Positions 1-8,746 of a stretch of 64,000 nucleotides of DNA are shown here, piece after piece. How positions within the stretch are numbered: the stretch's first letter is position 1; each line of letters opens with the position of its first letter. The translations under genes were made by a program, and so were the position numbers. The stretch is from Mangrovibacterium diazotrophicum. Its GTDB lineage: Bacteria > Bacteroidota > Bacteroidia > Bacteroidales > Prolixibacteraceae. The notes beneath the pieces were generated by a model. That model searched no databases, was not told the DNA's origin, and saw only the letters and a program-made list of their open reading frames with translations. Where the stretch lies: NCBI RefSeq assembly GCF_003610535.1, contig NZ_RAPN01000002.1, positions 248,001 to 312,000 of the forward strand, in the 5' to 3' direction.

Positions 1-456
1 CTGGTAGCCAAATTGCTTGAAAGATGCCTTTTTCGCATCAACGGTTACACCGCTGTAGTTACCCACATGCTCTTTCGAGCCCGACAGAAAATTAAACAGG
101 GTTGTCTTTCCGCAGTTGGGGTTACCAACCAAAGCGATATTGATGATTTTTCCTTTTTCAGTAGCCGAACGCTTCAGAACTTCGCGATCAATCACTCCTT
201 CGTAACCAAGCGGTGTCGTGTGCTTCGCTTCGTCCAGCGAAACCACTTCAATCAGGTTGGCTTCCGACCGCCGCAAGGTAATATTGTAATCCAGAATCTT
301 GAACTCGATGGGCCCTTTGAAAGGTGTATTTTTGATCACCTTCACTTCTTTCCCCTTCACAAATCCCATCTCGGTAATTCGTTTCCGGAAAGAGCCGTGA
401 CCGAGCACTTTTGTTATGATAACTGATTCGCTATTTTTTACCTCTGAAAGTCTCAC
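1..456 (-). CDS. feoB: Ferrous iron transporter FeoAB fusion, N-terminal part (cut by window edge)
   Basis: The visible 152 residues hold an N-terminal FeoA-like SH3-type domain (about residues 1-75) followed, after a short linker, by the start of the FeoB G-domain. The G1 P-loop reads GNPNCGKTTLFN and is followed by the switch I segment with NYSGVTV, both characteristic of FeoB. FeoB moves Fe(II) across the inner membrane and its G-domain binds GTP; FeoA normally is a separate small protein, and its fusion to FeoB is common in Bacteroidota. The start is taken as GTG because an in-frame TGA lies five codons upstream and no ATG is available before the FeoA domain. The gene runs off the left edge, so the membrane domain is not seen. 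Confidence 0.93.
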   Translation of the reverse strand, partial: MRLSEVKNSESVIITKVLGHGSFRKRITEMGFVKGKEVKVIKNTPFKGPIEFKILDYNITLRRSEANLIEVVSLDEAKHTTPLGYEGVIDREVLKRSATEKGKIINIALVGNPNCGKTTLFNFLSGSKEHVGNYSGVTVDAKKASFKQFGYQ

Positions 457-571
457 CCGTTGATATCCTCACCCTAGTTTGAATTACATAAAACAGACTC
501 GCAAAGATAGCTTAGTTTTTAAAATAACTTTAAAAAATTACGAAAAGCCGCGCAAGGTATACCCTTTCGTT

Positions 572-579
572 TATCTTTG
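572..579 (+). promoter_or_regulatory. Bacteroidota -7 promoter element
   Basis: TATCTTTG matches the TAnnTTTG consensus of the Bacteroidota housekeeping sigma factor. It lies 18 bases before the ATG at 598, implying a short leader. I see no clear -33 TTTG at the usual distance, so this is a plausible but unproven promoter. Confidence 0.4.
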
Positions 580-597
580 TAAGCTGACGCATTGACT

Positions 598-1362
598 ATG
601 GAAGAAAATAATAATCTTAAAAAGATTCAGGAAGCCATTGAATCTCTCCCCGACAATTTCAGCATCTTGGAAGAACAAATCGATGTGGAGCTTCAGATGG
701 AATATTTTGAATTCACAAAAGATAAAGATAACAACCAGGGAATTGATGATTTTGAGGCAGCAGAGCAGCAACTTTACGATCCCGATATTGAAGATACCGA
801 AAAGAAACGCTTACTGGTTCGCCTTGCGGGACACGATAAAGTGGAAGCCTTCCGTATTATTGAGCGTTTTCAGGCACAAGCCGAAGGAATGATGCGGAAT
901 TGGGCGATCCTGGCCATCCAGGAAAGTCGCATGATTTTGCAAAGTTCACTGCTCGACGAGCAACAGGTTTTTATTTCAACCGGTTTAGGAGGTAAAGGTC
1001 AGAATATTCGCTATTTCATCACCCTACTCAATCAGGATACCGAAGTCGATTTTACAGATACCCAGAAGAAATTAATCTCAACCGAATTCCAGTATTTTCT
1101 GAATAAAAGCGAAGGCGAGCTGGAAGAAATGAATTTTGTGAAAGGTTTCGCAACAGGCTTATTTCTCTTCCCCCTGAAAAAGAACCTGCAGGATATTTTC
1201 AAATCATTTATCGACGAATGCAACCAATACGGCAATTTCCTGCGCGAGGACGTCATCATCACCAACGTTAAGCAACTATCACTCGACGAAATAAAAACAT
1301 TCCTCAAACAAGAAGAGGAAGAATCAGAACAAGAAGACGAAAATGACACAGAAGAAGATTAA
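598..1362 (+). CDS. Hypothetical acidic protein
   Basis: I do not recognise a named family. The 254-residue product has no signal peptide or membrane segment, is rich in Glu and Asp, and ends in a strongly acidic tail (EEEESEQEDENDTEED). The middle (about residues 60-200) looks mainly helical. The ATG at 598 is preferred over an in-frame TTG two codons earlier. Its last 20 bases overlap the thiamine-binding protein gene, so the two are probably translated from one message. The overlap and full-length open frame make it a real gene; function unknown. Confidence 0.8.
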   Translation: MEENNNLKKIQEAIESLPDNFSILEEQIDVELQMEYFEFTKDKDNNQGIDDFEAAEQQLYDPDIEDTEKKRLLVRLAGHDKVEAFRIIERFQAQAEGMMRNWAILAIQESRMILQSSLLDEQQVFISTGLGGKGQNIRYFITLLNQDTEVDFTDTQKKLISTEFQYFLNKSEGELEEMNFVKGFATGLFLFPLKKNLQDIFKSFIDECNQYGNFLREDVIITNVKQLSLDEIKTFLKQEEEESEQEDENDTEED

Positions 1363-1639
1363 TCTGGCACTTCAAGTGCTCCCTCAAGCGGAAGGTAAAA
1401 ACAGTTACGATTTAGTGGATGCCGCAATTGCTGAAATTGAATCGTCCGGACTGAAATACAAAGTTTGCCCTTTCGAGACCGTAATTGAAGGTTATTACGA
1501 CGAAGTAATGGACTTGGTGAAGCGGGTTCACGACAAGCTTGAAAAAAGCGGAACAAAAAAACTCATGACTTACATCAAAATTCAAACTGTGTTTCAGGAA
1601 GATGTAACGATCGAAGACAAAATGCACAAATACGAGTAA
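1343..1639 (+). CDS. Thiamine-binding protein (MTH1187/YkoF family)
   Basis: The 98-residue protein matches the small ferredoxin-like fold family formerly called DUF77, members of which bind thiamine or related pyrimidines. Visible hallmarks are the N-terminal strand with NLALQVLP, the central SGLKYKVCPFETVIEG segment, and the final strand with MTYIKIQT. Length is typical for the family. It overlaps the preceding acidic-protein gene by 20 bases and has no transporter partner here, so whether it acts in thiamine uptake, salvage or sensing cannot be told from context. No riboswitch is seen upstream. Confidence 0.88.
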   Translation: MTQKKINLALQVLPQAEGKNSYDLVDAAIAEIESSGLKYKVCPFETVIEGYYDEVMDLVKRVHDKLEKSGTKKLMTYIKIQTVFQEDVTIEDKMHKYE

Positions 1640-1660
1640 AAAATATCGCTGCAAAATTTG

Positions 1661-1689
1661 TTTGTTCAATTCTAAAAACACTATATTTG
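1661..1689 (+). promoter_or_regulatory. Promoter of first tRNA-Arg
   Basis: TTTG at 1661-1664 and TATATTTG at 1682-1689 are separated by 17 bases, a good match to the Bacteroidota -33/-7 promoter. The tRNA begins 17 bases further on. The -7 region and its flanks are repeated almost exactly before the second tRNA-Arg. Confidence 0.7.
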
Positions 1690-1706
1690 CACCGCGTTTA
1701 GCAAAT

Positions 1707-1779
1707 GGCTTCGTAGCTTAATGGATAGAGCATCTGACTACGGATCAGAAGGTTGCAGGTTCGAGTCTTGCCGAGGTCA
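1707..1779 (+). tRNA. tRNA-Arg (ACG), copy 1
   Basis: A full 73-nt cloverleaf. The acceptor stem pairs GGCTTCG with CGAGGTC, the anticodon stem is TCTGA/TCAGA around the loop CTACGGA, giving anticodon ACG (read as ICG, decoding CGU/CGC/CGA), and the T arm has GGTTCGAGTC. CCA is not encoded. A second copy lies about 1 kb downstream. Confidence 0.96.
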
Positions 1780-1780
1780 C

Positions 1781-1813
1781 AAAAAAGGTTGTCAAGTTTT
1801 GGCAACCTTTTTT
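1781..1813 (+). terminator. Terminator of first tRNA-Arg
   Basis: An 11-bp stem AAAAAAGGTTG / CAACCTTTTTT with an extra inner CAA/TTG pairing, ending in a T run, directly after the tRNA. Confidence 0.85.
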
Positions 1814-1978
1814 CTTTTCCAGCACTTCAGATTCCCCAAATACTTCGGCCAAATCCCTGTCCAAACCGACAAACCTCATAAAGACCCATTTTCTCCTCAT
1901 TTCAGGCAATTTGTAAATCAGGTATTGTCTGTCTATCCCCATCTCTTTATCTTTAGATAAACCCCAAATAAACAGGCT

Positions 1979-2488
1979 ATGAAAAACATTTTCCTTTCCC
2001 TCCTTTTGATTTTGCAAATTCCGGGCAATTCTTCAACCCAGGATTTCAGAAACGTTTCGTTCGGCATGTCCAAAGTCGAAGTGAAAACAGCAGAGTCGGC
2101 TGACTTAATCGCTGATCAGGACAACATGATTGTCTATTCCGACCAGATCGCTTCTATTGACGTCTCCGTCGTTTATGTATTCACTGATGGGCTTCTCACC
2201 GAAGGGATGCTCGTTTCGGCAGAAAAGTATTCGAATAGCAACCAGTATTACGAAGATTATCTGCGGCTAAAAAGTCTTTTGAGCGAAAAGTATGGAAAAG
2301 CTGTCAACAATGAAAACTGGAACAACACACAATACAAAGAGTCTCCTGCCAACATCGGCACAGCACTCTCACTGGGACAGGTGAGCTTTTTATCGAAATG
2401 GGAAGATGATCCCCGCATAAAAGTATCACTGTTACTGCAAGGTAAAAATCACAAAGTCAACCTCATTGTCAAGTACACCAATCCGTAG
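1979..2488 (+). CDS. Secreted hypothetical protein between two tRNA-Arg genes
   Basis: The 169-residue product begins with a clear Sec signal peptide (MKNIFLSLLLILQIPGNSS, cleavage probably near residue 19-21). The mature part opens with FRNVSFGMSKVEVK, a pattern seen in small Bacteroidota exported proteins that start with a 'GMsk.eV' helix, and continues as an alpha/beta domain with no cysteines. No catalytic motif is recognised. It stands alone between the two tRNA-Arg copies and may have been trapped there by duplication of the tRNA segment. Function unknown. Confidence 0.8.
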   Translation: MKNIFLSLLLILQIPGNSSTQDFRNVSFGMSKVEVKTAESADLIADQDNMIVYSDQIASIDVSVVYVFTDGLLTEGMLVSAEKYSNSNQYYEDYLRLKSLLSEKYGKAVNNENWNNTQYKESPANIGTALSLGQVSFLSKWEDDPRIKVSLLLQGKNHKVNLIVKYTNP

Positions 2489-2686
2489 GGTGAATAATGC
2501 CTTCACCAAGAAAAAGACAAAAGCAAAAAACGGCCACGACATTCAAAGCACTAATTTTTCTACTGCGAATAAATCTTACAATTTTCTTGCCTGCTCAACT
2601 ACCTGAAGATTATCTGTCTTGAGTCTGCAAAAACACCCCAAAAGCCCGACAGTAGCTGAAAATTGGAAAAAAATTTCTCAAAAACC

Positions 2687-2718
2687 TTGTTCTTTTAAAA
2701 CTAAAAACACTATATTTG
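2687..2718 (+). promoter_or_regulatory. Promoter of second tRNA-Arg
   Basis: TATATTTG at 2711-2718 is an exact -7 match, with TTG at 2687-2689 about 21 bases upstream. The run ctaaaaacactatatttgca is identical to the segment before tRNA-Arg copy 1. Confidence 0.65.
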
Positions 2719-2735
2719 CAGCGCTTTAAGCAAAT

Positions 2736-2808
2736 GGCTCCGTAGCTTAATGGATAGAGCATCTGACTACGGATCAGAAGGTTGCAGGTTCGAGTCTTGC
2801 CGGGGTCA
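2736..2808 (+). tRNA. tRNA-Arg (ACG), copy 2
   Basis: A 73-nt cloverleaf with the same anticodon ACG. It differs from copy 1 only in the acceptor stem: position 5 is C instead of T (2740) and its partner position 68 is G instead of A (2803), so pairing is kept. The acceptor stem is GGCTCCG / CGGGGTC. CCA is not encoded. Confidence 0.96.
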
Positions 2809-2809
2809 C

Positions 2810-2842
2810 AAAAAGGTTGTCAAGTTTTTGACAGCCTTTTTT
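2810..2842 (+). terminator. Terminator of second tRNA-Arg
   Basis: AAAAGGTTGTCAA pairs with TTGACAGCCTTTT (one T-G wobble) and runs into a T tract. It is a diverged copy of the terminator after tRNA-Arg copy 1. Confidence 0.8.
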
Positions 2843-3155
2843 GCTTTTTTACCGGCAGATCCATCAAATTTCCGCACAACAAGAACACCCATAAATCTCC
2901 TATGGCATTCTTCTTCGATTCATACGGATTCGAATAAACTCTCAATAACTTTTAGGTGATTTTACCACCTGGATTTGTCTTCATTTTACGAAACCAGAAT
3001 TTCTGATAAACGTAAAATCACTTCAAAAGAAAAACAAAGTGTCAGGAAAAATCAAACAAACTTAACTTCCCTACTTTATTAATTGTCATCAATCGAAATG
3101 AACAGCAGGAAAAACAAACAATGTGTAAATAACTTCAACTTTAAAATCGAAGACT
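2843..3155. other. AT-rich intergenic stretch
   Basis: About 310 bases between the tRNA-Arg terminator and the next small gene. I see no convincing reading frame, tRNA or strong hairpin, only AT-rich sequence. Confidence 0.5.
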
Positions 3156-3344
3156 ATGAAAAAACGTTTCAACATTTACAGCGAAGGAACCTTAATCCTG
3201 AAAGATGACAGACTGAGCAATTTAAAAATGAGTTTAAAAGGAAAAGGAATCAAAAAAGCAATCAAACATTTAAAGTCGAATGAGATGTTCATTTATTTCG
3301 ACCCGGTTTCAGGCCGGCAATGGGAATATGAACGAGTCGTATGA
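3156..3344 (+). CDS. Small basic hypothetical protein
   Basis: A 62-residue, lysine-rich protein with no signal peptide or membrane segment. I recognise no family. It is supported as a gene by a good ATG start, codon use like its neighbours, and a rho-independent terminator beginning 14 bases after the stop codon. It is isolated from other protein genes. It could be a small cytosolic nucleic-acid-binding protein, but nothing shows this directly. Confidence 0.5.
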   Translation: MKKRFNIYSEGTLILKDDRLSNLKMSLKGKGIKKAIKHLKSNEMFIYFDPVSGRQWEYERVV

Positions 3345-3357
3345 TCCGAAATAACAC

Positions 3358-3386
3358 AAAAGCGTCAACAACACTGGCGCTTTTTT
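3358..3386 (+). terminator. Terminator after small basic protein gene
   Basis: AAAAGCGTC pairs with GGCGCTTTT (one T-G wobble) around a 9-nt loop, followed by a T run. Confidence 0.8.
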
Positions 3387-3395
3387 ATTTTAACG

Positions 3396-3433
3396 GAAAA
3401 AAAAGAAGAGCAGCTCTTGCGAACTGCTCTTCT
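3396..3433 (-). terminator. Terminator of tRNA-Lys
   Basis: On the minus strand AGAAGAGCAG and CTGCTCTTCT form a perfect 10-bp stem with a 10-nt loop, followed by eight T residues. It lies just downstream of tRNA-Lys. Confidence 0.88.
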
Positions 3434-3440
3434 GTCGGTG

Positions 3441-3513
3441 TGACTCAGCTGGGGCTCGAACCCAGGACCCCATCCTTAAAAGGGATGTGCTCTACCAGCT
3501 GAGCTACTGAGTC
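3441..3513 (-). tRNA. tRNA-Lys (TTT)
   Basis: A 73-nt cloverleaf on the minus strand. Acceptor stem GACTCAG / CTGAGTC, D arm AGCTCAGCTGGTAGAGC, anticodon stem CATCC/GGATG with loop CTTTTAA giving anticodon TTT, and T arm with GGTTCGAGCCC. CCA is not encoded. Confidence 0.97.
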
Positions 3514-3728
3514 ATCCTCTGTAGTGTTGCCCTTTTGTTTAAAGGCGTTGCAAAAGTATACCTTTTATCGAATCATCCAAAACAAATTTGAAAGTTTTTG
3601 ACAATTATTTTTTCACCACCAAACTTACCCTCAGAAGATCAATATTTTAAATACGAAAAAAATTTCACAAGGCTTCACTCGTCCTTCAAATAAGTATTTA
3701 ATCCCATCCGGACCTAAACAATAAAATC

Positions 3729-3736
3729 TACCTTTG
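3729..3736 (+). promoter_or_regulatory. Bacteroidota -7 promoter element before SLC13 permease
   Basis: TACCTTTG matches TAnnTTTG and lies 24 bases before the permease ATG. No clear -33 element is seen at the usual spacing. Confidence 0.45.
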
Positions 3737-3759
3737 AGACAAAAATCAACTTCTTCCAA

Positions 3760-5565
3760 ATGACATTTGAAGGCTATTTCGTTTTAGGCGTCATCATCAT
3801 CATGATCGTTGCGCTTATTTACGACCTGATGCGTCCAGGCCTGCTGCTGTTCTCTGCCCTAATGGTACTGATGGCAACAGGCGTGATCAATACAGAAGAA
3901 AGCCTAGCCGGGTTCTCTAACAAAGGGATGCTAACGGTAGCCGTTTTATTCCTGGTCAGTGAAGGAGTTCGCCAAACCGGTGCGTTGAATATCCTGGGGC
4001 GTGCCTTTCTTCCTAAACGAAGAGGGAAACTACCTTTTACACTTCCGCGAATTTTGTTGCCGGTGTCGGTTTTATCAGCCTTTCTGAATAACACCCCCGT
4101 GGTCATCATTTTTGCGCCGATGATCAAGAACTGGGCAGAGCGCATGAACCTCTCGCCGCAAAAATTTCTGATACCACTCTCCTACGCCACTATTTTGGGC
4201 GGCATGTGTACATTGATTGGCACATCGACCAATCTCGTTGTGCATGGTCTTATGCTCGAGAATGGCTTGCCCGGCTTGAACATGTTCGAACTTGGGAAAG
4301 TTGGGATTTGGGTGGCGATCGTCGGTTTCCTGTACATGTCGGTTATCGGGCACAAAATATTGCCGGGCGAAAAGAACAATCTTCGCCGGAGTCGTAACGA
4401 CTACAAAGAATATTTTCTGGACGCAACGCTCCCTGACAATAGCGCACTGATTGGAGAAGAAATAAACAATGGCCGCACACATACGATCAAGAACATCATT
4501 ATTCACTCCGTAGAGCGCAATGGTGAAATTATTGATAGCCGCAAAGGAAAGTTCACACTGGAAAGCACCGATAAGCTTGTTATTGCCGTGAAATCGGACT
4601 CACTTATTCCGCTAATCACACACAAGCAGATTGAGTTGAAAGCCATGAAAGGCTTCGGCAAATTTTATAAGAGCACCGACATTAAGCAAATTGAAGCGGT
4701 TATTGCGCCACGCTTTCCGGGAATCAATCAAACCATCGACGAGTTTGACTTCCTGAACCACTACCAAGCCGAAGTTTTGGCCGTTTACCGAAATGGAGAA
4801 ACGATCTCTACCAACGTTGGTTCAGTGCGAATGAAGGATGGCGACAGCCTTGTTTTGCTGACCAATGAAAATTTCATCAGAAACTGGGGTGAATCAAAAA
4901 TATTCTACCTGACTTCTTTTATTGGCGAAATACCACCACCACGCTATAAAGGACAACGATTGATTGCACTTTTACTTGTGCTGTTAATGATTGTGGGTGC
5001 AACCGTTGGCAAATACCTCCCTGAAATTAACGGGGCCAAACCCGACATGTTCTATTTTGCGGCATTGGTTGCCTGCATCATGACCTGGATCAACATCATG
5101 CCCAACCGAAAATACACCAAGGTAATTTCGTGGGACGTCCTGATCACCATTGCCTGTGCATTCGGAATCAGCAAAGCCCTGCAAAACTCAGGAGCGGCCG
5201 ACAGCATCGCCCTAACAGCGATCAACTTCTCAAAATCGTGGGGGCCAATCGGCGTGCTGATTACCATTTACCTGATCACTACAATTTTCACTGAAGTCAT
5301 CACCAACAACGCCGCAGCAGCACTTGTATTCCCTATTGCTTTTGCCGCAGCCGAGCAGTTACATGTCGATCCCAAACCATTCTTCATCACGATCTGTATC
5401 GCGGCTTCAGCAAGCTTCGCAACACCAATCGGTTACCAAACCAACCTGCTCGTGCAAGGTTTAGGAAACTACAAATTCATTGATTACACCAAAGTTGGCC
5501 TGCCACTCAACATCATCGCTTTTATTATCTCAATAACCTTGGTGCCAATTCTTTGGCCATTTTAA
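3760..5565 (+). CDS. SLC13-family permease with TrkA-C domains (probable sulfate transporter)
   Basis: A 601-residue divalent-anion:Na+ symporter-type membrane protein. Two hydrophobic halves (about residues 1-200 and 395-600) flank a soluble middle with two TrkA-C (RCK_C-like) domains. Each half carries the family substrate/sodium motif: FLNNTPVV near residue 110 with GTSTNL later, and TNNAAAAL with PIGYQTNLLV in the second half. SLC13 proteins carry sulfate, phosphate or dicarboxylates; here the next genes are cysD and cysN, so sulfate is the likely substrate (inference from context). It is transcribed from its own -7 element, with 169 bases before cysD. Confidence 0.9.
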   Translation: MTFEGYFVLGVIIIMIVALIYDLMRPGLLLFSALMVLMATGVINTEESLAGFSNKGMLTVAVLFLVSEGVRQTGALNILGRAFLPKRRGKLPFTLPRILLPVSVLSAFLNNTPVVIIFAPMIKNWAERMNLSPQKFLIPLSYATILGGMCTLIGTSTNLVVHGLMLENGLPGLNMFELGKVGIWVAIVGFLYMSVIGHKILPGEKNNLRRSRNDYKEYFLDATLPDNSALIGEEINNGRTHTIKNIIIHSVERNGEIIDSRKGKFTLESTDKLVIAVKSDSLIPLITHKQIELKAMKGFGKFYKSTDIKQIEAVIAPRFPGINQTIDEFDFLNHYQAEVLAVYRNGETISTNVGSVRMKDGDSLVLLTNENFIRNWGESKIFYLTSFIGEIPPPRYKGQRLIALLLVLLMIVGATVGKYLPEINGAKPDMFYFAALVACIMTWINIMPNRKYTKVISWDVLITIACAFGISKALQNSGAADSIALTAINFSKSWGPIGVLITIYLITTIFTEVITNNAAAALVFPIAFAAAEQLHVDPKPFFITICIAASASFATPIGYQTNLLVQGLGNYKFIDYTKVGLPLNIIAFIISITLVPILWPF

Positions 5566-5672
5566 CAAAAGCACCACGTTGGATAAATGATCCTTTTTCA
5601 GGCTTAATTGTTTGGAAAATTAAGAAACGTCAAATACGAACTAATACCCATCAATCCTTAGCTAAAATCGAT

Positions 5673-5680
5673 TAGTTTTG
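5673..5680 (+). promoter_or_regulatory. Bacteroidota -7 promoter element before cysD
   Basis: TAGTTTTG matches TAnnTTTG 54 bases before the cysD ATG, suggesting that cysDN has its own promoter in addition to read-through from the permease gene. No clear -33 element. Confidence 0.4.
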
Positions 5681-5734
5681 CAGGCAACTTATTTTTACCC
5701 TTGAAATACAAGGAAAATCAAAAACAGAGTTATT

Positions 5735-6643
5735 ATGAAGAAATATAATCTGACGCATTTGCGGGAGCTTGAGGCTGAAGCGATTCACATCATCCGCGAA
5801 GTAGCTGCCGAGTTTGAAAATCCGGTGATGTTATACTCCATCGGGAAAGACTCTTCAGTTATGGTCAGGCTGGCTGAAAAAGCTTTTTATCCGGGTAAAG
5901 TACCTTTTCCACTGATGCACATTGACTCGAAGTGGAAGTTCAAAGAGATGATCGAGTTCCGTGATAACTACGCCAAAGAAAACGGCTGGGATTTGATCGT
6001 TCATTACAACAAAAAAGGATTCGAAGCCGGTGTTGGACCTTTCACCCACGGAAGTAAAGTGCACACCGATACAATGAAAACGAAAGCCCTATTGGAAGGC
6101 TTAAGCAAATATGGTTTTGATGCCGCTTTCGGTGGTGCACGCCGCGACGAAGAGAAATCCCGTGCAAAAGAACGGATCTTCTCATTCCGCGATAAATTTC
6201 ACCAATGGGATCCGAAAAACCAGCGTCCTGAATTGTGGGACATCTACAATGCCCGCGTTCACAAAGGAGAGTCGATCCGTGTGTTCCCGATTTCTAACTG
6301 GACCGAATTAGATGTGTGGCAATACATCCGTTTGGAAAATATTCCAATCGTTCCGTTGTACTATGCCAAGGAGCGTCCTGTTGTCAATGTTGATGGTAAC
6401 CTGATCATGGTTGACGACGAACGTATGCCGAAAGAACTGGCTGAAAAAGCAGAAATGAGAAAGGTACGTTTCCGTACATTGGGGTGCTACCCGCTGACTG
6501 GTGCTGTTGAATCAGGCGCAGAAACAATTGAAGAAATCGTTGAAGAAATGATGACCGTGAAAGTTTCAGAACGCACAACACGCGTGATCGACTTCGACCA
6601 AGAAGGTAGTATGGAACAAAAGAAACGCGAAGGATATTTCTAG
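5735..6643 (+). CDS. cysD: Sulfate adenylyltransferase subunit 2
   Basis: CysD, 302 residues, is the catalytic subunit of ATP sulfurylase and makes adenosine 5'-phosphosulfate (APS) from sulfate and ATP in the cytoplasm. It shows the PP-loop of the PAPS reductase/ATP sulfurylase superfamily ([19 protein letters not shown] near residues 32-50), the [16 protein letters not shown] segment, and the conserved end with [10 protein letters not shown] and [11 protein letters not shown]. Length and order are standard. It is followed after 53 bases by cysN, its GTPase partner, and preceded by a likely sulfate permease. Confidence 0.97.
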   Translation: MKKYNLTHLRELEAEAIHIIREVAAEFENPVMLYSIGKDSSVMVRLAEKAFYPGKVPFPLMHIDSKWKFKEMIEFRDNYAKENGWDLIVHYNKKGFEAGVGPFTHGSKVHTDTMKTKALLEGLSKYGFDAAFGGARRDEEKSRAKERIFSFRDKFHQWDPKNQRPELWDIYNARVHKGESIRVFPISNWTELDVWQYIRLENIPIVPLYYAKERPVVNVDGNLIMVDDERMPKELAEKAEMRKVRFRTLGCYPLTGAVESGAETIEEIVEEMMTVKVSERTTRVIDFDQEGSMEQKKREGYF

Positions 6644-6696
6644 TTACTGGTAACCCAACAAAAGGAAAAGAGTAACTCAATTCAATTTTTGCAAAA

Positions 6697-8610
6697 ATGA
6701 CAACACAAACAAGTTTAAATATACAAGACTTCCTGAACCAGGACGAGAAAAAAGACCTGCTGCGCATTTTGACAGCAGGTTCGGTTGACGACGGTAAATC
6801 AACCCTTATTGGCCGACTGATGTTCGACAGTAAGATGATTTACGAAGATCAGCTTGCCGCACTGGAACGGGACAGCAAACGAATTGGCCATGCCGGTGAA
6901 GACATCGACTACGCCTTGCTTTTGGATGGATTGAAAGCAGAACGCGAACAAGGTATTACCATCGACGTTGCTTACCGCTATTTCTCAACTAACAAGCGTA
7001 AATTCATTATTGCCGATACCCCGGGACACGAACAGTACACCCGCAACATGGTTACCGGCGCATCAACCGCCAACCTGGCAATCATCCTGATCGATGCCAC
7101 CAAAGGAGTAATTACGCAAACTCGTCGTCACACCTTCCTGGTATCGCTGCTTGGAATCAAGCACGTGGTGCTGGCAGTTAACAAGATGGACTTGGTAGAC
7201 TTCGATCAGAAAGTTTTTGACAGCATCTGCGAAGACTATAAAAACTTCGTAGCTCAGCTCGATATTCCGGATGTGACTCCGATTCCACTGTCGGCCCTGA
7301 AAGGTGACAACGTGGTGGAAAAATCAGATCGCATGCCTTGGTACAAAGGTAAATGCGTGCTCGATTTCCTGGAACATGTACACATCAGCTCCGACCGTAA
7401 TTTCGAAGACATGCGTTACCCGGTGCAGTACGTATTGAAACCGGACAACAACTTCCGTGGCTTCTCAGCTCGTGTTGCTTCTGGAATCGTCCGCAAAGGC
7501 GAAACAGTAATGGTACTGCCTTCGAAGAAAACATCAAAAATTAAAAGCATTGTTACTTTCGACGGCGACCTGGACGAAGCGTTTCCGCCTGAATCTGTAA
7601 CTGTTACTCTGGAAGACGAAATCGACATTTCGCGTGGCGACATGCTGGTTTATCCGGACAATTTACCGCGTGTTGAGCGTCACTTCGAAGCAATGTTGGT
7701 TTGGATGGACGAGAATCCGATGGATCCGACGACACATTTCTTCATCAAGCACGCCAACAACAACACAAAAGCGCGCGTTGATAAAATTCAATATAAAGTG
7801 GACGTGAATACCATGGAACGTTCGGACATCGATTTCTTCAGCCTGAATGAAATTGGCCGCGTGGTATTAACCACCAACAAGCCGTTGTTTTTCGACCCTT
7901 ACAAGAAAAACAAGAGCACCGGTTCGTTCGTGTTGATTGATCCAATGACCAACAACACCGTAGCTGTTGGGATGATCATTGACAAACTGAGCTCTGACAA
8001 CCTTCCTTCGCGCATCACTGAAGACGAACGCGAACAAATTCGTCAGGGAATCGGCTTGATTCAGGACGAACAATATCAAAAACGTTACAACCAAAAAGGT
8101 GCTACGCTTTGGGTTACCGGTCTGCACGGTTCAGGTAAAAACGAAATGGCTTTCAGCCTCGAAAAGCAATTGTTCGAGATGGGCGCAACTGTTGTACTGC
8201 TTGATGGTAGTTCGGTGCGTTCAGGTCTCTCCAAAGAGCTGGATTACTCGCCAACTGACCGAGCAGAGCACCTGCGTCGCGTGGCCGAAGTTTGCCGTAT
8301 CCTGAATGACCAGGGGATCATCACCATCTGCTCATTCATTTCACCTGACCTCGAAATTCGCAAACAAGTAGCGAAAATCATCGGTGAAGACCGTTTCCAC
8401 CTGTTCTACATGAAAGCTGATTTGGAATTCTGCAAAAAGAACAAAGCGGAGTTCTACAACCAGGAGAACCTGAAATATGTACCGGGAATCGACATCACTT
8501 TCGACGAACCGAAGAATCCGTCGCTGGAATTGTCGTCAACCGACAATGGCAAGAATCCGGAGAAAATTATCGCCTACTGCCGCGAGAACGGAATCTTCCC
8601 GTTGCAATAA
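6697..8610 (+). CDS. cysN: Sulfate adenylyltransferase subunit 1 fused to a degenerate APS-kinase-like domain
   Basis: The N-terminal about 420 residues are CysN, the EF-Tu-like GTPase that drives CysD: P-loop [10 protein letters not shown] (27-36), [12 protein letters not shown] and NKMD are intact, followed by two beta-barrel domains. From about residue 465 a CysC-like APS kinase domain follows, which in true CysN-CysC fusions makes PAPS. Here its P-loop is G475-LHGSG-K481-N482, with Asn where Ser/Thr should bind Mg-ATP, and the usual DGDN is DGSS, although the FISP serine and GID motif remain. The domain may be inactive or altered. No separate cysC is present in the window. A strong terminator follows 24 bases downstream. 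Confidence 0.93.
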   Translation: MTTQTSLNIQDFLNQDEKKDLLRILTAGSVDDGKSTLIGRLMFDSKMIYEDQLAALERDSKRIGHAGEDIDYALLLDGLKAEREQGITIDVAYRYFSTNKRKFIIADTPGHEQYTRNMVTGASTANLAIILIDATKGVITQTRRHTFLVSLLGIKHVVLAVNKMDLVDFDQKVFDSICEDYKNFVAQLDIPDVTPIPLSALKGDNVVEKSDRMPWYKGKCVLDFLEHVHISSDRNFEDMRYPVQYVLKPDNNFRGFSARVASGIVRKGETVMVLPSKKTSKIKSIVTFDGDLDEAFPPESVTVTLEDEIDISRGDMLVYPDNLPRVERHFEAMLVWMDENPMDPTTHFFIKHANNNTKARVDKIQYKVDVNTMERSDIDFFSLNEIGRVVLTTNKPLFFDPYKKNKSTGSFVLIDPMTNNTVAVGMIIDKLSSDNLPSRITEDEREQIRQGIGLIQDEQYQKRYNQKGATLWVTGLHGSGKNEMAFSLEKQLFEMGATVVLLDGSSVRSGLSKELDYSPTDRAEHLRRVAEVCRILNDQGIITICSFISPDLEIRKQVAKIIGEDRFHLFYMKADLEFCKKNKAEFYNQENLKYVPGIDITFDEPKNPSLELSSTDNGKNPEKIIAYCRENGIFPLQ

Positions 8611-8634
8611 GAAATACAAAGTTTATTAGCATAG

Positions 8635-8665
8635 AAAAAGGTGAAGCTCTGGCTTCACCTTTTTT
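8635..8665 (+). terminator. Terminator of the cysDN operon
   Basis: AAAAAGGTGAAGC and GCTTCACCTTTTT form a perfect 13-bp stem with a TCTG loop and a T run. Confidence 0.92.
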
Positions 8666-8746
8666 ATTTGTCCAAGAATTACGGAGCAATAGGGACAAAA
8701 AAAGCAACTCAACAAAGCTGCTTCAATATTATTTTCGTTATTAAAC

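Noticed and set aside
13-426. A 137-residue open frame on the plus strand at the left edge
   Set aside because: It is the reverse-strand shadow of the FeoAB gene, whose GTP-binding motifs are clear on the minus strand.
1721-1960. Open frames that begin inside the tRNA-Arg genes (similar frame at 2750)
   Set aside because: They read through the tRNA and its terminator; coding is not credible.
2486-2510. A possible terminator after the secreted-protein gene (GGTGAA/TTCACC)
   Set aside because: The stem is only six pairs and is followed by A residues, not T, on the coding strand.
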